From Hygrophila difformis (Eukaryota > Streptophyta > Magnoliopsida > Lamiales > Acanthaceae): 64,000 nucleotides of DNA. The stretch is taken from assembly GCA_030278955.1 (NCBI GenBank), contig JAOANR010000014.1, positions 32,687,453 to 32,751,452 on the forward strand. The letters are read 5' to 3'. The number at the start of each line of letters is the position of its first letter. The first letter of the stretch is position 1. The translations under genes were made by a program, and so were the position numbers. The notes under the pieces were generated by a model that saw nothing but the letters and a program-made list of their open reading frames with translations, ran no database searches and was not told the origin of the DNA. This document shows positions 19,445 to 30,280 of the stretch, in pieces.

Positions 19445-19902
19445 ATTTCAGTTTGTAAAGAAAGACCCGGCGTGGATTGCTTCCTTTTTTCTTTACTTTC
19501 TGAAATACAGGGGCCCATCTGAATGGGAAAGCCTCTCCTCTCTCAAGGTATGGATTAATTTATGATTTAAGATATGGTATGGTTGTTCTATGTATGGATA
19601 ATAATGTTATAAACATAAATATTTAACCGTTCGAAACTTAATTGATGAGATATGCCATTAGGGGAGTAAAATAAAAATTTGAAAGGCTTCATGCCATAAA
19701 AGCTGTAAGAAAGACTCGTTAGGGGAACCACAATTCAGAGATGTTTGTTGAACATAATAATGTTTTGTTACTGTTGTCCCTTTTGATTTGCCCCTTAGAC
19801 CCCAGCTTACCTTTCAGATCCAGGTCTGAATAATGCTAATTTGAATTTGAAACCCAAAACAGGCCCAGAAAAATGTCTCATCAGTGAAAGTAATAAGAGG
19901 AT
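19445..19902 (+). other. Possible viral leader fragment
   Basis: AT-rich sequence between the poly(A) signal and the LTR of element A. In a caulimovirid the untranslated leader and a tRNA-Met primer site would be expected here. I do not find tggtatcagagc in it, so the leader is either incomplete or this is flanking host DNA. No ORF. Confidence 0.35.
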
Positions 19903-22794
19903 TGTAACACCCAGGTTTTGGTAACCCAGGCCGGGATGCCACCGCCACACCTCCCAAGCAAGACACGACTTCGTTCGAGCTCACTTGAGAGATGCAAGGC
20001 TAAAGGTATTTCAAAAATAATTTAAAAACAAGCATAAGAATGTTAATTCAAAATAATGTAGTCGCATCCATACATAACGAAGTATAATGTAGCGGAAATC
20101 TAAATACGGCCGACATGGCCAAAACGCAAAGTCTAATAAAGTCCAATGAAAAATACGTCATAAAGTTTATCCCAGCCCAATGCATGAAATGCTCATGCCA
20201 CATCCTTGTACTCTGTAACAGAAAAATATAAAACAACGTTTATCAGTATAAAAGAATACTGAGTAAATCAATCTCTAACGTAGCAATAAAGGGGTTTTAA
20301 AATTTAACAACTGAAATACACTTTTAATCATGCATATCTAACAACATATAATTGACGAATTAATAATTAAGAATTTAATTTGCATAATTCTAAAAGCACA
20401 ATTAAATTTAAAAATAATATAATTAAGGCATAGGCATGAATTTAAAGCATGACTTAAATCAATAAATAATAACATAAGTAAGAAAATTAAGTCTTTTAAT
20501 TTCCGTTACGCCACAGTCTCAACATCATCTCATATAGCCGGTGATCCGGCGGCCGCAGCCATATCAATATCTCATTTAGCCGGTCATCCGGTGGCCGCAG
20601 CCGTATCCGCCATACCCAGTAACACTCCGAAGCCTCAGAAAATCCATACGGATACTCCCAAGAGTGTAGACCCTATATATATCTCGCCGTTTTGGTTCAA
20701 TTTCTCATATAATGTCACTATCGTCCATATAAGCACGAAGTGAATAGTTAGGGGCACCCTGCAAAGCACTAACCTCCTAGTTAGTAACGGAGATTATTCT
20801 CAACCTAGTATAACAGGATTTTTGAAATTTATTTTTATCATTCGAGAGAAAACTCATTCGTTCGTATAGAAAATCACAATCCACCGAATTTAATACATAT
20901 TCGTCGCAGTATGCGCCTTTTTCGTTCAAAATTTCATTTTAAAGGCGATCGACTTGAAACTCGCACGGTATATCAGTAACATATTAAAGAACAACTTTCG
21001 TGTTTTAAGTTTCTCGAAATCAGGTAAGTAAACAAGTCGAATTTTACAATCTTCATAAAAAGCATAATCTGTCAACTTTTTTGGTAACAGCGCACTGTTT
21101 TTAAAACACATTTTCGAACTAGTAAAAAAACTCCAAAAATTATGAAATCTTACAAGCATGTACATGACATAAAAATGAACAAGTTTTATTAGAGGCATTT
21201 TATCCGAAAATATTCCAGATCAAATCAGATTCGCACCTCAAGTTAAGTTAGAAACCAGATCACATTCGGAGGTCCAAACATTAACGAAAATTCACGGAAT
21301 TTTACAGACACATTCTTGAGACGGTTAGCTACAACTTTAATTTTTACCTCAAAGATTAGTTTTGATGGGATCCATTAGGAAAACATTAAAGAAGTCGAAC
21401 ACTAAATTCTGTCAACAGTTTCGATTTTAAAAGAAAACGCAGAATATACCAGATTCGATTTCGGGGATCAAAACTTGATGAAAATGCTTGAAAATTTGAC
21501 ACAATCTAGATTAAGGTGTTAGGAACAAAACTTCCGTTTGGGGTTTTTCGTTTCGGATACGCAAAATAGGAGTTTTTGTTGGATTTCAGAAACCGCGCAA
21601 ATGTGAGTTCTTTAAGTCCGATTTTTATGTTTTGATTAAGTTTTGTGTTACGAACGTTCCTAAGCCACCGAGATTGATATTTAAGGCATTGACTTACTTG
21701 GTATGAGATCTAGGACATCACAGGGTCGATCGGCGCCTACAGATTGCAACGAACAGATCTACTGAACACGCTTTCTTCCTCCTTTGGCCACGAAACGAAA
21801 TCGCAAGGAAAAACCATAGTTAGATCGAAAGTTTTGATTTAAAAAGATGAAGAAAACCTAATTTACACCTTACCAATGATCCTACAGCCTTGACTCTTGC
21901 GTCACACGTCCTTCTTGCTCTGGTTTGCTCGTCGGAAGTTCCACAACACAACAATTTTGGGGTTTTTCGGATTGGAAGAAGTTTGAGAGTGAATGTGTGG
22001 GGTAGAGGGCTGTTCTAGGGTTGTATAATTCGAATTTAGGGTGTGGAATCAGTGTAATATCGTCCATAATCCCTTCCCCCGAATTATGATCGAGTTTTTA
22101 TCGTTAAGGGTCGAAAATAAGGCAAGAAATCACACAAACGCATAAGTTGATCGCAGCCTGTGTGATGGCGCGGTCTTGGCGCGCGACCGCACGGTGACCG
22201 CACGACGCCGGTCTGGGCCGCGGCCTGGGTCGGGTCGTCCGATCCGTCGGGCCTTTTCTCATCTCTTTTGGGCCTCTATCCTCCTACGTTCTTGGGCTCG
22301 ATTTTCGGGTCATTCTCGGGTTATAATTTTCGATTTTTAAATCTATTTTGAACTCGAGATTATCTCGTATTCAAAATCTTGAATCCGTCGAGTTTGAATT
22401 CTTCGGCTTTGAATTTGCCGACTTTTGACTCCCGTGTAATAATTTACTTATTTAAATTATTTCCGACTTCACGGGTTCTTGGAATTAAAATTCTCTTCGT
22501 GTTTGAATTTAATTCCATTTCTTTTTATTAAAGATCGTGGGTATTACAGTCTACCCTCCTTAGAAATCAACTTCGTCCTCGAAGTTGCGTGTTAGTTCTA
22601 ATCGTGTGTTAGCTTCTCGCGATCTAGGAACTAGGGTCATATCATTTTTATTTCTTATATCATGACTGAACTTAGAATTGAAATTTCCAAGTTGCCTACG
22701 TACCCTGTGAAGGGATCAAGCCATTACGTAGTTCAAAACAATTTGAATTTGTTTATTTATCTAGGATACACATTTTTTTTTCCGGGTCGTTACA
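19903..22794 (-). repeat. 3' LTR of chromovirus A
   Basis: This 2892 bp LTR reads TGTAAC at one end and GTTACA at the other. The right edge is fixed by the polypurine tract at 22795. The left edge matches the conserved tgtaacaccc start shared with A's other LTR (28619), with B and with D. A ccggcggccgcagcc-type short repeat lies at 20536-20604. The 240 bp next to the polypurine tract are conserved in B and D (cctacgtaccctgtgaagg). Transcription would be to the left. Confidence 0.88.
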
Positions 22795-22810
22795 TCCTCC
22801 TCCCCTTAAG
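22795..22810 (-). other. Polypurine tract of A
   Basis: On the minus strand this reads cttaaggggaggagga directly before the TG of the 3' LTR. The same motif precedes the LTRs of B (33741-33756) and D (39884-39898). Confidence 0.85.
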
Positions 22811-22817
22811 CTTACAG

Positions 22818-23432
22818 TTATGTCCCCATAACTGTGGTTGAATCATCTTGGAATAGGGTTGGATAACGTTGTTTCATGTCTGCCTCCAATTCCCACGTCA
22901 TTGTCTCCGCCTCGTGGTTAGACCAAAGAACCTTGACAGTTCTCACGGTCTTGTTCCTTGTCACTCTCTCATTGACATCGAGTATTTGCACTGGAACCTC
23001 CTCGTAGGTCAAGTCATCATCCAGTTCAATCCCTTCCAGTTGAAGCACATGCGTCAGATCGGGCACATACTTCTTTAGTTGCGAGACATAGAACTTATTG
23101 TGCACTCGAGCCAGTGGTGGCGGTAAGGCTAGTCGATATGCTAGATTTCCGACTCGTTCTAGAATCTCATAAGGTCCTATGTATCGAGGACTTAACTTTC
23201 CTCGTTTGCCAAAGCGCATCATGCCCTTCATTGGTGATATCTTCACCATGACCTTATCTCCAACTTGAAATTCTAGGTCTTGCCGTCTTACGTCGGCATA
23301 ACTTTTCTGTCGGTCTTGTGCCGCTTTCATCTTCCCTTGGATTATCTTGATTTGTTGGGCGATATCCTCAGCGAGTTGTGGTCCTACTACCACAGTCTTA
23401 TCATCTCTTCCCAACTTAGCAGATTTCGGCAC
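22818..23432 (-). pseudogene. Chromovirus A integrase C-terminus and chromodomain
   Basis: This 204-codon stretch contains the end of integrase and the GPY/F-like block (SPRYIGPYEILERVGNLAYRL, about residues 80-100). A chromodomain-type segment (VKVLWSNHEAETMTWE, about residues 166-181) with the expected aromatic and acidic residues follows. The stop is followed 7 bp later by the polypurine tract, so this is the end of pol. Confidence 0.85.
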
Positions 23433-25063
23433 TTCCGTCCATATAGAGCTTCGAACGGTGCCATGCCAATGCTAGCATGGTAACTATTATTGTTGGAAAA
23501 TTCAATTAAGGGTAAATGATTTTCCCAACTTCCTTTAAATTCTAGGACAGACGCTCTCAACATGTCCTTCAACGTTTGGATCGTCCTCTCCGTCTGTCCA
23601 TCCGTCATCGGGTGGAATGCGGTACTCATCTTAATCTGTGTACCAAGAGCTTATTGCAGCTTAGTTCAAAAGTGAGAGACAAATCTACTGTCTCTATTGG
23701 AGATAATGTCATGTGGTACCCCATGTCGTCGTACCACATTGTCAATATACGCCTTGCTAATTGGTCCATGGTCCAAGTGTCCTTCATTGGAATAAATATG
23801 GCGTCTTGGTTAGCCTATCGACAATCACCCATATCTTATTCATCCCTCTAGGTGATCGCGGTAATCCCGAAATAAAATCCATCGAGATACTATCCCATTT
23901 CCAACTCAGGATTTCCAACGGTTGCATCAATCCTAAGGGTTTGTGACGTACGGCTTTGACCTTTTGGCACGTGAGACATCTCGCCACGAATTCTGCCACT
24001 TCCTTCTTCATCCCCGGCCACCAGTAAATCTTCTTTAAGTCTTTATACAGCTTGTCGCCTCCAGGGTGGACCGAGTAAGGCGTATTATGCCCTTCCTCCA
24101 TCAATCTATGTTTCAGTTCCACACGTTTTTGTGGCACGCACCACCTTCCCTTGAAATGAATGCTTCCATCTTCATGGATAGCAAATCATATCGCTTTCCC
24201 ATCGACAATGCTCTTCCTAATCCTTTCCAACTTCACATCGCCTGGTTGGGCGAGTTTGATCTCATCAAATATGGTCGATTCAACTACCATTGCGTTGACC
24301 ACTTCATTTATGGTGCCTGGATGCACCAGCTCTAAGCTCAATCTCACCAAGTCCATATACAATGCCGACGAAATCAACAGTGAATTGGCCTTCCCCTCGT
24401 GGTAAGAAATTTCGAGATCGTAATCCTTGATTAGTTCCAACCACCTCCTTTGTCTCAAATTCAACTCCTTCTGAGTGTATGTATTTGAGACTCTTGTGAT
24501 CGGTGAACATTCAACACTTTCGCCCATAAAGATAATGTCTCCATATCTTTAGAGCGAATACAACTGCCGCCAACTCTAAGACGTGTGTCGGGTAATTTTC
24601 TTCATGAGGTTTCATTGAAGTGATGCATATGCAATGACCTTTGAATCTTGCATCAAAACGCATCCTAAACCTTACTTCGAAGCATCACTGTAAACCTCGA
24701 AGTCACCATTCTCATATGGTAGTGCTAATACGGGTGTAGTGGTGAGTCGCTTCTTCAGTTCTTGAAACTCGGACTGACACTCACTAGTCCACTCGTATTT
24801 CGCTCCTTTCTTCAATAGCTGAGTTAAGGGACGTGCGATCTTCGAGAAGTCTTTCACAAATCGCCTATAATACCCAGCTAATCCAAGGAAACTCCTGATT
24901 TCAGTTGGACTTGTGGGCGATACCCACTCCGTTACTGCCGAAACCTTCGCCGGATCCATTGAAACTCCATTGGTGGATACTATATGTCCAAAGAACGCTA
25001 CCTCCTTCTACCAAAAGTCGCATTTGGACAGCTTCCCATAGAGTTAGTTCTTGCGCAAGATCC

Positions 25064-25780
25064 CTAACACTTTGTGCAATGTTGGGAATGCTCCTTCTCG
25101 CTTCTCGAGTAGATCAAGATGTCGTCGATGAACACCACAACGCAGTGATCTAACAACTCTCTAAATACATTGTTCATGAGGTTCATGAACATTGCATGTG
25201 CATTTGTTAACCCAAAGGATAACACTGTGAACTCGTAGTATCCATACCGAGTTCGAAATGCTGTTTTCGGGATATCCTTCTCGGCAATCCTTAGCTGGTG
25301 ATAACCAGATCGCAAGTCGATCTTTGAGAACACTGAAGCTCCCTTCAACTGATCGAATAGATCCTCAATCCTCGGTAATGGATACTTGTTCTTGATGGTC
25401 ACTAGATTGAGTCCTCTATAGTCGATGCAAAGTCGTAGTCCTCCATCTTTCTTCTTAACAAATAAGACCGGTGCTCCCCACGGAGACATACTTGGTCTTA
25501 TGTATCCTTTCTCCAACAATTCCTCGAACTGTTCCTTCAACTCTTTCATTTCCAGTGGCGCCATGAGGTAAGGAGCCTTTGAAACAAGTTCCGTTCCCGG
25601 AATGAGATCTATGGTGAATTCAAGATCTCTCTCAGGCGGCATGCCAGGAATGTCTTCAGGAAATACATCCGGGTATTCTCTTACCACTGGGATTTTGTCA
25701 ACCTTGTCCTCTTTCGCTTCAAGGTTGTGAATGTAGCATGCATACAACACGTATCCCTTACGCATTAAGCTACATAACAT
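25064..25780 (-). pseudogene. Chromovirus A reverse transcriptase
   Basis: This 238-codon open piece shows most RT blocks: [51 protein letters not shown] and the catalytic [11 protein letters not shown] near its end. [10 protein letters not shown] differs from the usual NAPA. The frame is lost just after the catalytic block, and RNase H resumes in another register at 24959. Confidence 0.88.
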
Positions 25781-26416
25781 GAGAGCGTTAACAATCTTGT
25801 TACTTTTCTTAGGGGGTTGAGAGTAAAAGATGACTCTCTTTCCCCTACTTTTTGACAGGGTGATTTTCTGCTTCTGACATTAAATCACCGCTTTATACTG
25901 GGTGAACCAGTCCATTCCCAATATAACGTTGAAGTCCCTTAAGTCAAATTCTACCAAGTTTGCAAATAATTCTACGTTCTTGATAACTATCGGAATTCCG
26001 TTATAACGTTTAGAGCATGATACTACTTCTCCTGCAGGTAGTTGAATTCCTAAGTTAATCATCTCACACTAAGGTAGATCTAGTTCGGTTAAGACTCTTG
26101 ATGATATAATAGAACAACTAGCTCCTGAGTCAAACAGAACTTTAAGAGGTACGCTTAAAACGTGAAATGTACCTGCCATCACGTCACCTTGCACAGGTAC
26201 ATCAGCTTGGTTTATCACATTGAATCGTCCCATAGGGCGTCCTTGGTTGCCCTGCTGATTTGACTGGTGATTCGGGTTCTGGTTCTGTGGAGGCGCTGGT
26301 TCTGATTGGGATTCTGATTTTGAGGGGGTCGGTACCTCTGATTGTTGCCATTCCGACCATTTTGATTACGAGGCTGCGCTGGTCCCGTAACCAAGTCCTC
26401 CCTCTTGGTGATGTTT

Positions 26417-27265
26417 TCAATTCGAGTGCGACACTCGTTCACCCGATAGCCAAGCCGGCCATACCGAAAACACCCCGCTTGACTCCCCAGCCATTTTCCT
26501 TTTCAGTTGTTGCACTCTTGCAACAGCCACTGCACGGTCGTACACCGCTCGCAGGTCCGGGTAATGGACACCAGTAATCACTTCCCGTATGGTCAAGTTC
26601 AACCCCATCTCGAATTTCTGCGCTTTTTCCACGTCCGTTGGTACTAGTCTTGGCACAAATCTCACCAACCCCTTAAAGCGAGTGTAGTATTCCTGAACTA
26701 TTTGCACTCCCTGCTTTAAGGACAGGAGTTCCTCGTATGTTGCGGCTTTAGTGCTCAATGGATAAAAGTGATCCCGGAGCAGCTCCATAAATTCATTCTA
26801 GGAGTAGGGTTCATCCTCTTCACTCAATTTCCCTTGGGTGGCACGCCACCAGTCATCCGCCTCCCCTCCAAGATAGTATGATGCCACGTGCACTTTTTTC
26901 CCATCCGGGTATTTCACGGCGTTCAGTAACTTGTCAAACGTCCTGATCCATTCCTCGAGCTTAGCCGGATCCTCCTCGCCGGCGTAATGCGGCAGGTGAT
27001 ATGGGTTCACCATGTCCAGGTAATTTATGCGCGCTTCTGGCAGAGGTACCGCCGCAGCCTGGCCTTGATTGACGTGTGCATTCCCAAAGGCAACCAACAG
27101 CTCTTCAATGGTTCTCAACCGACCATCCATATAATTAGGCATCTGGGCTGCTTGCTCTTCCTGAGCGTGTGCACCCACATTTGGTATCGGTATGTTGGGT
27201 TGTCTTGGTGCCTCGTTGGTATTAGGAGGAATGGGCTGGTTACGCGGTCGTCCTCTTGGTGCCAT
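26417..27265 (-). pseudogene. Chromovirus A gag
   Basis: Two open pieces in one frame (26798-27265 and 26417-26788) are separated by a single TAG near 26796. The N-terminus MAPRGRPRNQPIPPNTNEA is followed by the retrotransposon gag domain (EEWIRTFDKLL, YLGGEADDWWRATQGKL, then YYTRFKGLVRFVPRLVP). The zinc-knuckle region after residue 270 is out of frame. ATG at 27265 is in the normal place, about 1.35 kb downstream of the 5' LTR. Confidence 0.85.
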
Positions 27266-27528
27266 TTTGTTGCAAGTGCAAAGAGATCAGATTTTTATTA
27301 GAATATGGTAGAGTGTTTGTAAAATGATTTATTAAATCACAACGATGGTAATAGATTTTATTGAATCGAAACGGTGTTAGTAGAAGTTATTTGGAGTTTG
27401 GTGTGTTGTTGCGGTTATAAGGAGTTGTTTTGTTTTGCTTTGTTTTTTTTTTTTAACAAAAACCTTGTATATTTTGTTTGATTGAACCCGACAAGGTCTT
27501 GAAAATATAATGGCGAGTGAAGAGTATT

Positions 27529-27556
27529 TTAAATATATATATATATATATATATGT
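27529..27556. repeat. AT microsatellite
   Basis: A run of alternating at dinucleotides inside the leader of chromovirus A, a likely site of length variation. Confidence 0.85.
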
Positions 27557-27714
27557 AGTAAATATAAAGAGTATAATATAAAAGCGTGTACTTTTATTGC
27601 TCAATAAGATAACTTTATTCGATACAAGGCATAAAACGAGAATAGTAGCGCTAGTAATAGTTTATAAAATGGAAATAGAACTAGTAGTAATAATGCATCA
27701 ATGGATCCCTAAGT

Positions 27715-28164
27715 CTAGGGTGTATAAGTGGGCGCATCCTCAATAGGATCCTCCTCGTCGCTCGATATGTCAATGGGGCCTTGGCCCAGTGGTCCATGGA
27801 AGACTGGGCTTGGTGGCCAAATGGGTGCAGCAGCATCGGGTGCGGGCTCGGGGCTATGAGGAAACACGTCATCGGCTAGGTTAGTCAGCTCCCACCCCAA
27901 GTTTTCCACTTGCGCCTCTAGGTCATCGTTCTTGTTTTGGAGCTCTATCACTTGAGCTTGGAGTTCAATGACTTGAACTTTGAGTTGGGTTAGGTTATGA
28001 TGGTCCGCTTCCCTAAGGTGTCCCAGATGGGCCATGTTAGCTTCTAGCTGCCCCACTCGTGTCTGAAATAGTTTATGTGTTGTTGTGATTCGAGATATGC
28101 GTTGATCAATTTCATTATAAGATTCACTATATTCATGTTTGGTTCGGACATCTAGTGTCAACAA
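27715..28164 (-). CDS. Upstream coiled-coil ORF in chromovirus A
   Basis: This 149-codon frame lies between the 5' LTR and gag, same strand, ATG at 28164. Residues 20-95 form a strong heptad pattern (LKVQVIELQAQVIELQNK), predicted parallel coiled coil. The C-terminal 40 residues are Pro/Asp/Glu-rich and contain PIDISSDEEDP (about residues 132-142), which fits a SUMO-interaction motif. It stays open in an element whose gag and pol are broken. The family is not known to me. It could be a regulatory protein of this lineage or chance survival. Confidence 0.5.
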   Translation of the reverse strand: MLTLDVRTKHEYSESYNEIDQRISRITTTHKLFQTRVGQLEANMAHLGHLREADHHNLTQLKVQVIELQAQVIELQNKNDDLEAQVENLGWELTNLADDVFPHSPEPAPDAAAPIWPPSPVFHGPLGQGPIDISSDEEDPIEDAPTYTP

Positions 28165-28599
28165 AATAGGTTAAAGTTAGAATATGTCTAGAGTAAGGTT
28201 AGGAGATACAAGAATTTAAACATACATGCGAATATGCATATGCAACCCCCCAACAAAAATTAAATTTACGTAATGCATTTATTTATTCCATGGGCCTTTA
28301 AAAATAAATTTATTTAATGGATAATTTGAAAATAATAATGGTATAAGTTGTTTGGGCCTCTACATTTGGCCGAAGATAATGGCTCAAATAAAATATAGGT
28401 ATTGGGCTAAAATAATTGAGCTTAGAAAATAAGTAAATAAAATGTTGGGCTAAAAGTTTGGACTTAAAAATTTGGGCTTTTAAAAATAATAATTGAATAA
28501 TTTTGGGCCTAGAAAAATTTAATAGTGTAAAAATAATAACTTAAAAATAATAGTTAAAAATATTCCGGGCTCTTTAATATAATAGCTTTAAAATATTCT

Positions 28600-28618
28600 G
28601 GGCGCTCTGATACAAACT
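28600..28618 (-). other. Primer-binding site of A
   Basis: Read on the minus strand directly after the 5' LTR end, the sequence agtttgtatcagagcgcc matches the tRNA-Met-type site tggtatcagagc with one mismatch within the core. This fixes element polarity and the inner edge of the 5' LTR at 28619. Confidence 0.8.
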
Positions 28619-30280
28619 TGTAACACCCCGGTTTTGGTAACCCAGGCCGGGATGCCACCGCCACACCTTCCAAGCAAGACACGACTTCGTTCGAGCTCAC
28701 TTGAGAGATGCAAGGCTAAAGGTATTTCAAAAATAATTTAAAAACAAGCCCAAGAATGTTAATTTAAAATAATGTTGTCGCATCCATACATAACGAAGTA
28801 AAATGCAACAGAAATCTAAATACGGCTGACATGGCGAAAATGCAAAGTCTAATAAAGTCCAATGAAAAATACGACATAAAGTTTATCCCAGCCCAATGCA
28901 TGAAATGCTCATGCCACATCCTTGTACTCTGTAACCGAAAAATAAAAAACAACGTTTATCAGTATAAAAGAATACTGAGTAAATCAATCTCTAACGTAGC
29001 AATAAAGGGGTTTTAAAATTTAACAACTAAAATACACTTTTACTCATGCATATCTAACAACATGTAATTTGACCAATTAATAATTAAGAATTTAATTCGC
29101 ATAATTCTAAAAGCACAATTAAATTTAAAAATAATATAATTAATGCATAGGCATGAATTTAAAGCATTATTATATCAATAGATAATAACATAAGTAAGAA
29201 AATTAAGTCTTTTAATTTCCGTTACGCCATAGTCTCAACATCATCTCATATAGCCGGTGATCCGGCGGCCGCAGCCATATCAATATCTCATTTAGCTGGT
29301 CATCCGGTGGCCGCATCTGTATCCGCCATACCCAGTAACACTCCAGAGCCTCGGGAAACCCATACGGATACTCCCGAGATTGTAGGCCCTATATATATCT
29401 CGCCGTTTTGGCTTAATTTCTCATATAATGTCACCATCGCCCATATAGGCACGAAGTGAATAGTTAGGGGGGCACCCTGCAGAGCACTCACCCCCTAATT
29501 AGTAACGGAGATTATTCTCAACCTAGTGTAATGGGATTTTCAAAATTTATTTTATTCATTCGAGGGAAAACTCGTCCGTTTGTATAGAAAATCACAATCC
29601 ACCAAATTTAATACATATTCGTCGCAGTTTGCGCCTTTTTCATTCAAAATTTCATTTTAAAGGCGATCGACTTGAAACTCACACAGTATATCATAAACAT
29701 ATTAATGAACAACTTTTATGTTTTAAGTTTCTCAAAATCAGGTAAGGAAACAAGTCGAATTTTACAATCTTCTTAAAAAGCATAATCTGTCAACTTTTTC
29801 GGTAACAGCGCATTGTATTTAAAACACGTTTTCAACCTAGTAAACAAACTCCGTAAATTATGAAATCTTATAGGCATGTACACGACACAAAAATGAACAA
29901 GTTTTATTAGAGGCATTTTATTCGAAAACATTCTAGATCAAATCATATTTGCACCTCAAGTTAAGTTAGAAAGTTGGTTCGTATTTCTTTTAAAAACACA
30001 GAGCAACCAGATCGCGTTCGGAGGTCCAACGTTAATGAAAATTTACGAAATTTTACAGACACATTCTTGAGACGGTTAGCTACAACTTTCTTTTAACCTC
30101 ATAGATTAGTTTTGATGGGATCCATTAGGAAAACGTCAAAGAAGTCGAACACTAAATTCTGTCAACAGTTTCGATTTTAAAAGAAAACGCAGAATATACC
30201 AGATTCGATTTCGGGGATCAAAACTTGATGAAAATGCTTGAAACTTTGACACAACCTAGATTAAGGTGTTAGGAACAAAA
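28619..30280 (-). repeat. 5' LTR of chromovirus A, interrupted
   Basis: The first 1662 bp match A's 3' LTR (19903-21520) closely up to 'ttaggaacaaaa'. There the LTR of element B begins (tgtagcacccc at 30281). The remaining 1.2 kb of this LTR does not reappear in the window, so the far end was lost or displaced when the stack to the right was rearranged. Confidence 0.85.

Larger units (their letters stand above)
22818..27265 (-). pseudogene. Del/Tekay chromovirus A gag-pol, degraded
   Basis: Minus-strand Ty3/Gypsy polyprotein, broken by stops and frameshifts into many open pieces. Order from the right: gag 26417-27265, protease remains 25880-26062 (VILGMDWF), RT 25064-25780, RNase H with connection 24304-24959, integrase 23387-24137, chromodomain-type C-terminus 22818-23432. 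Domain order and the chromodomain-like end (EVPVQILDVNERVTRNKTV near the C-terminus) place it in the Del/Tekay chromoviruses, whose integrase tail guides insertion into marked chromatin. Element B carries the same genes in better condition. Confidence 0.9.
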
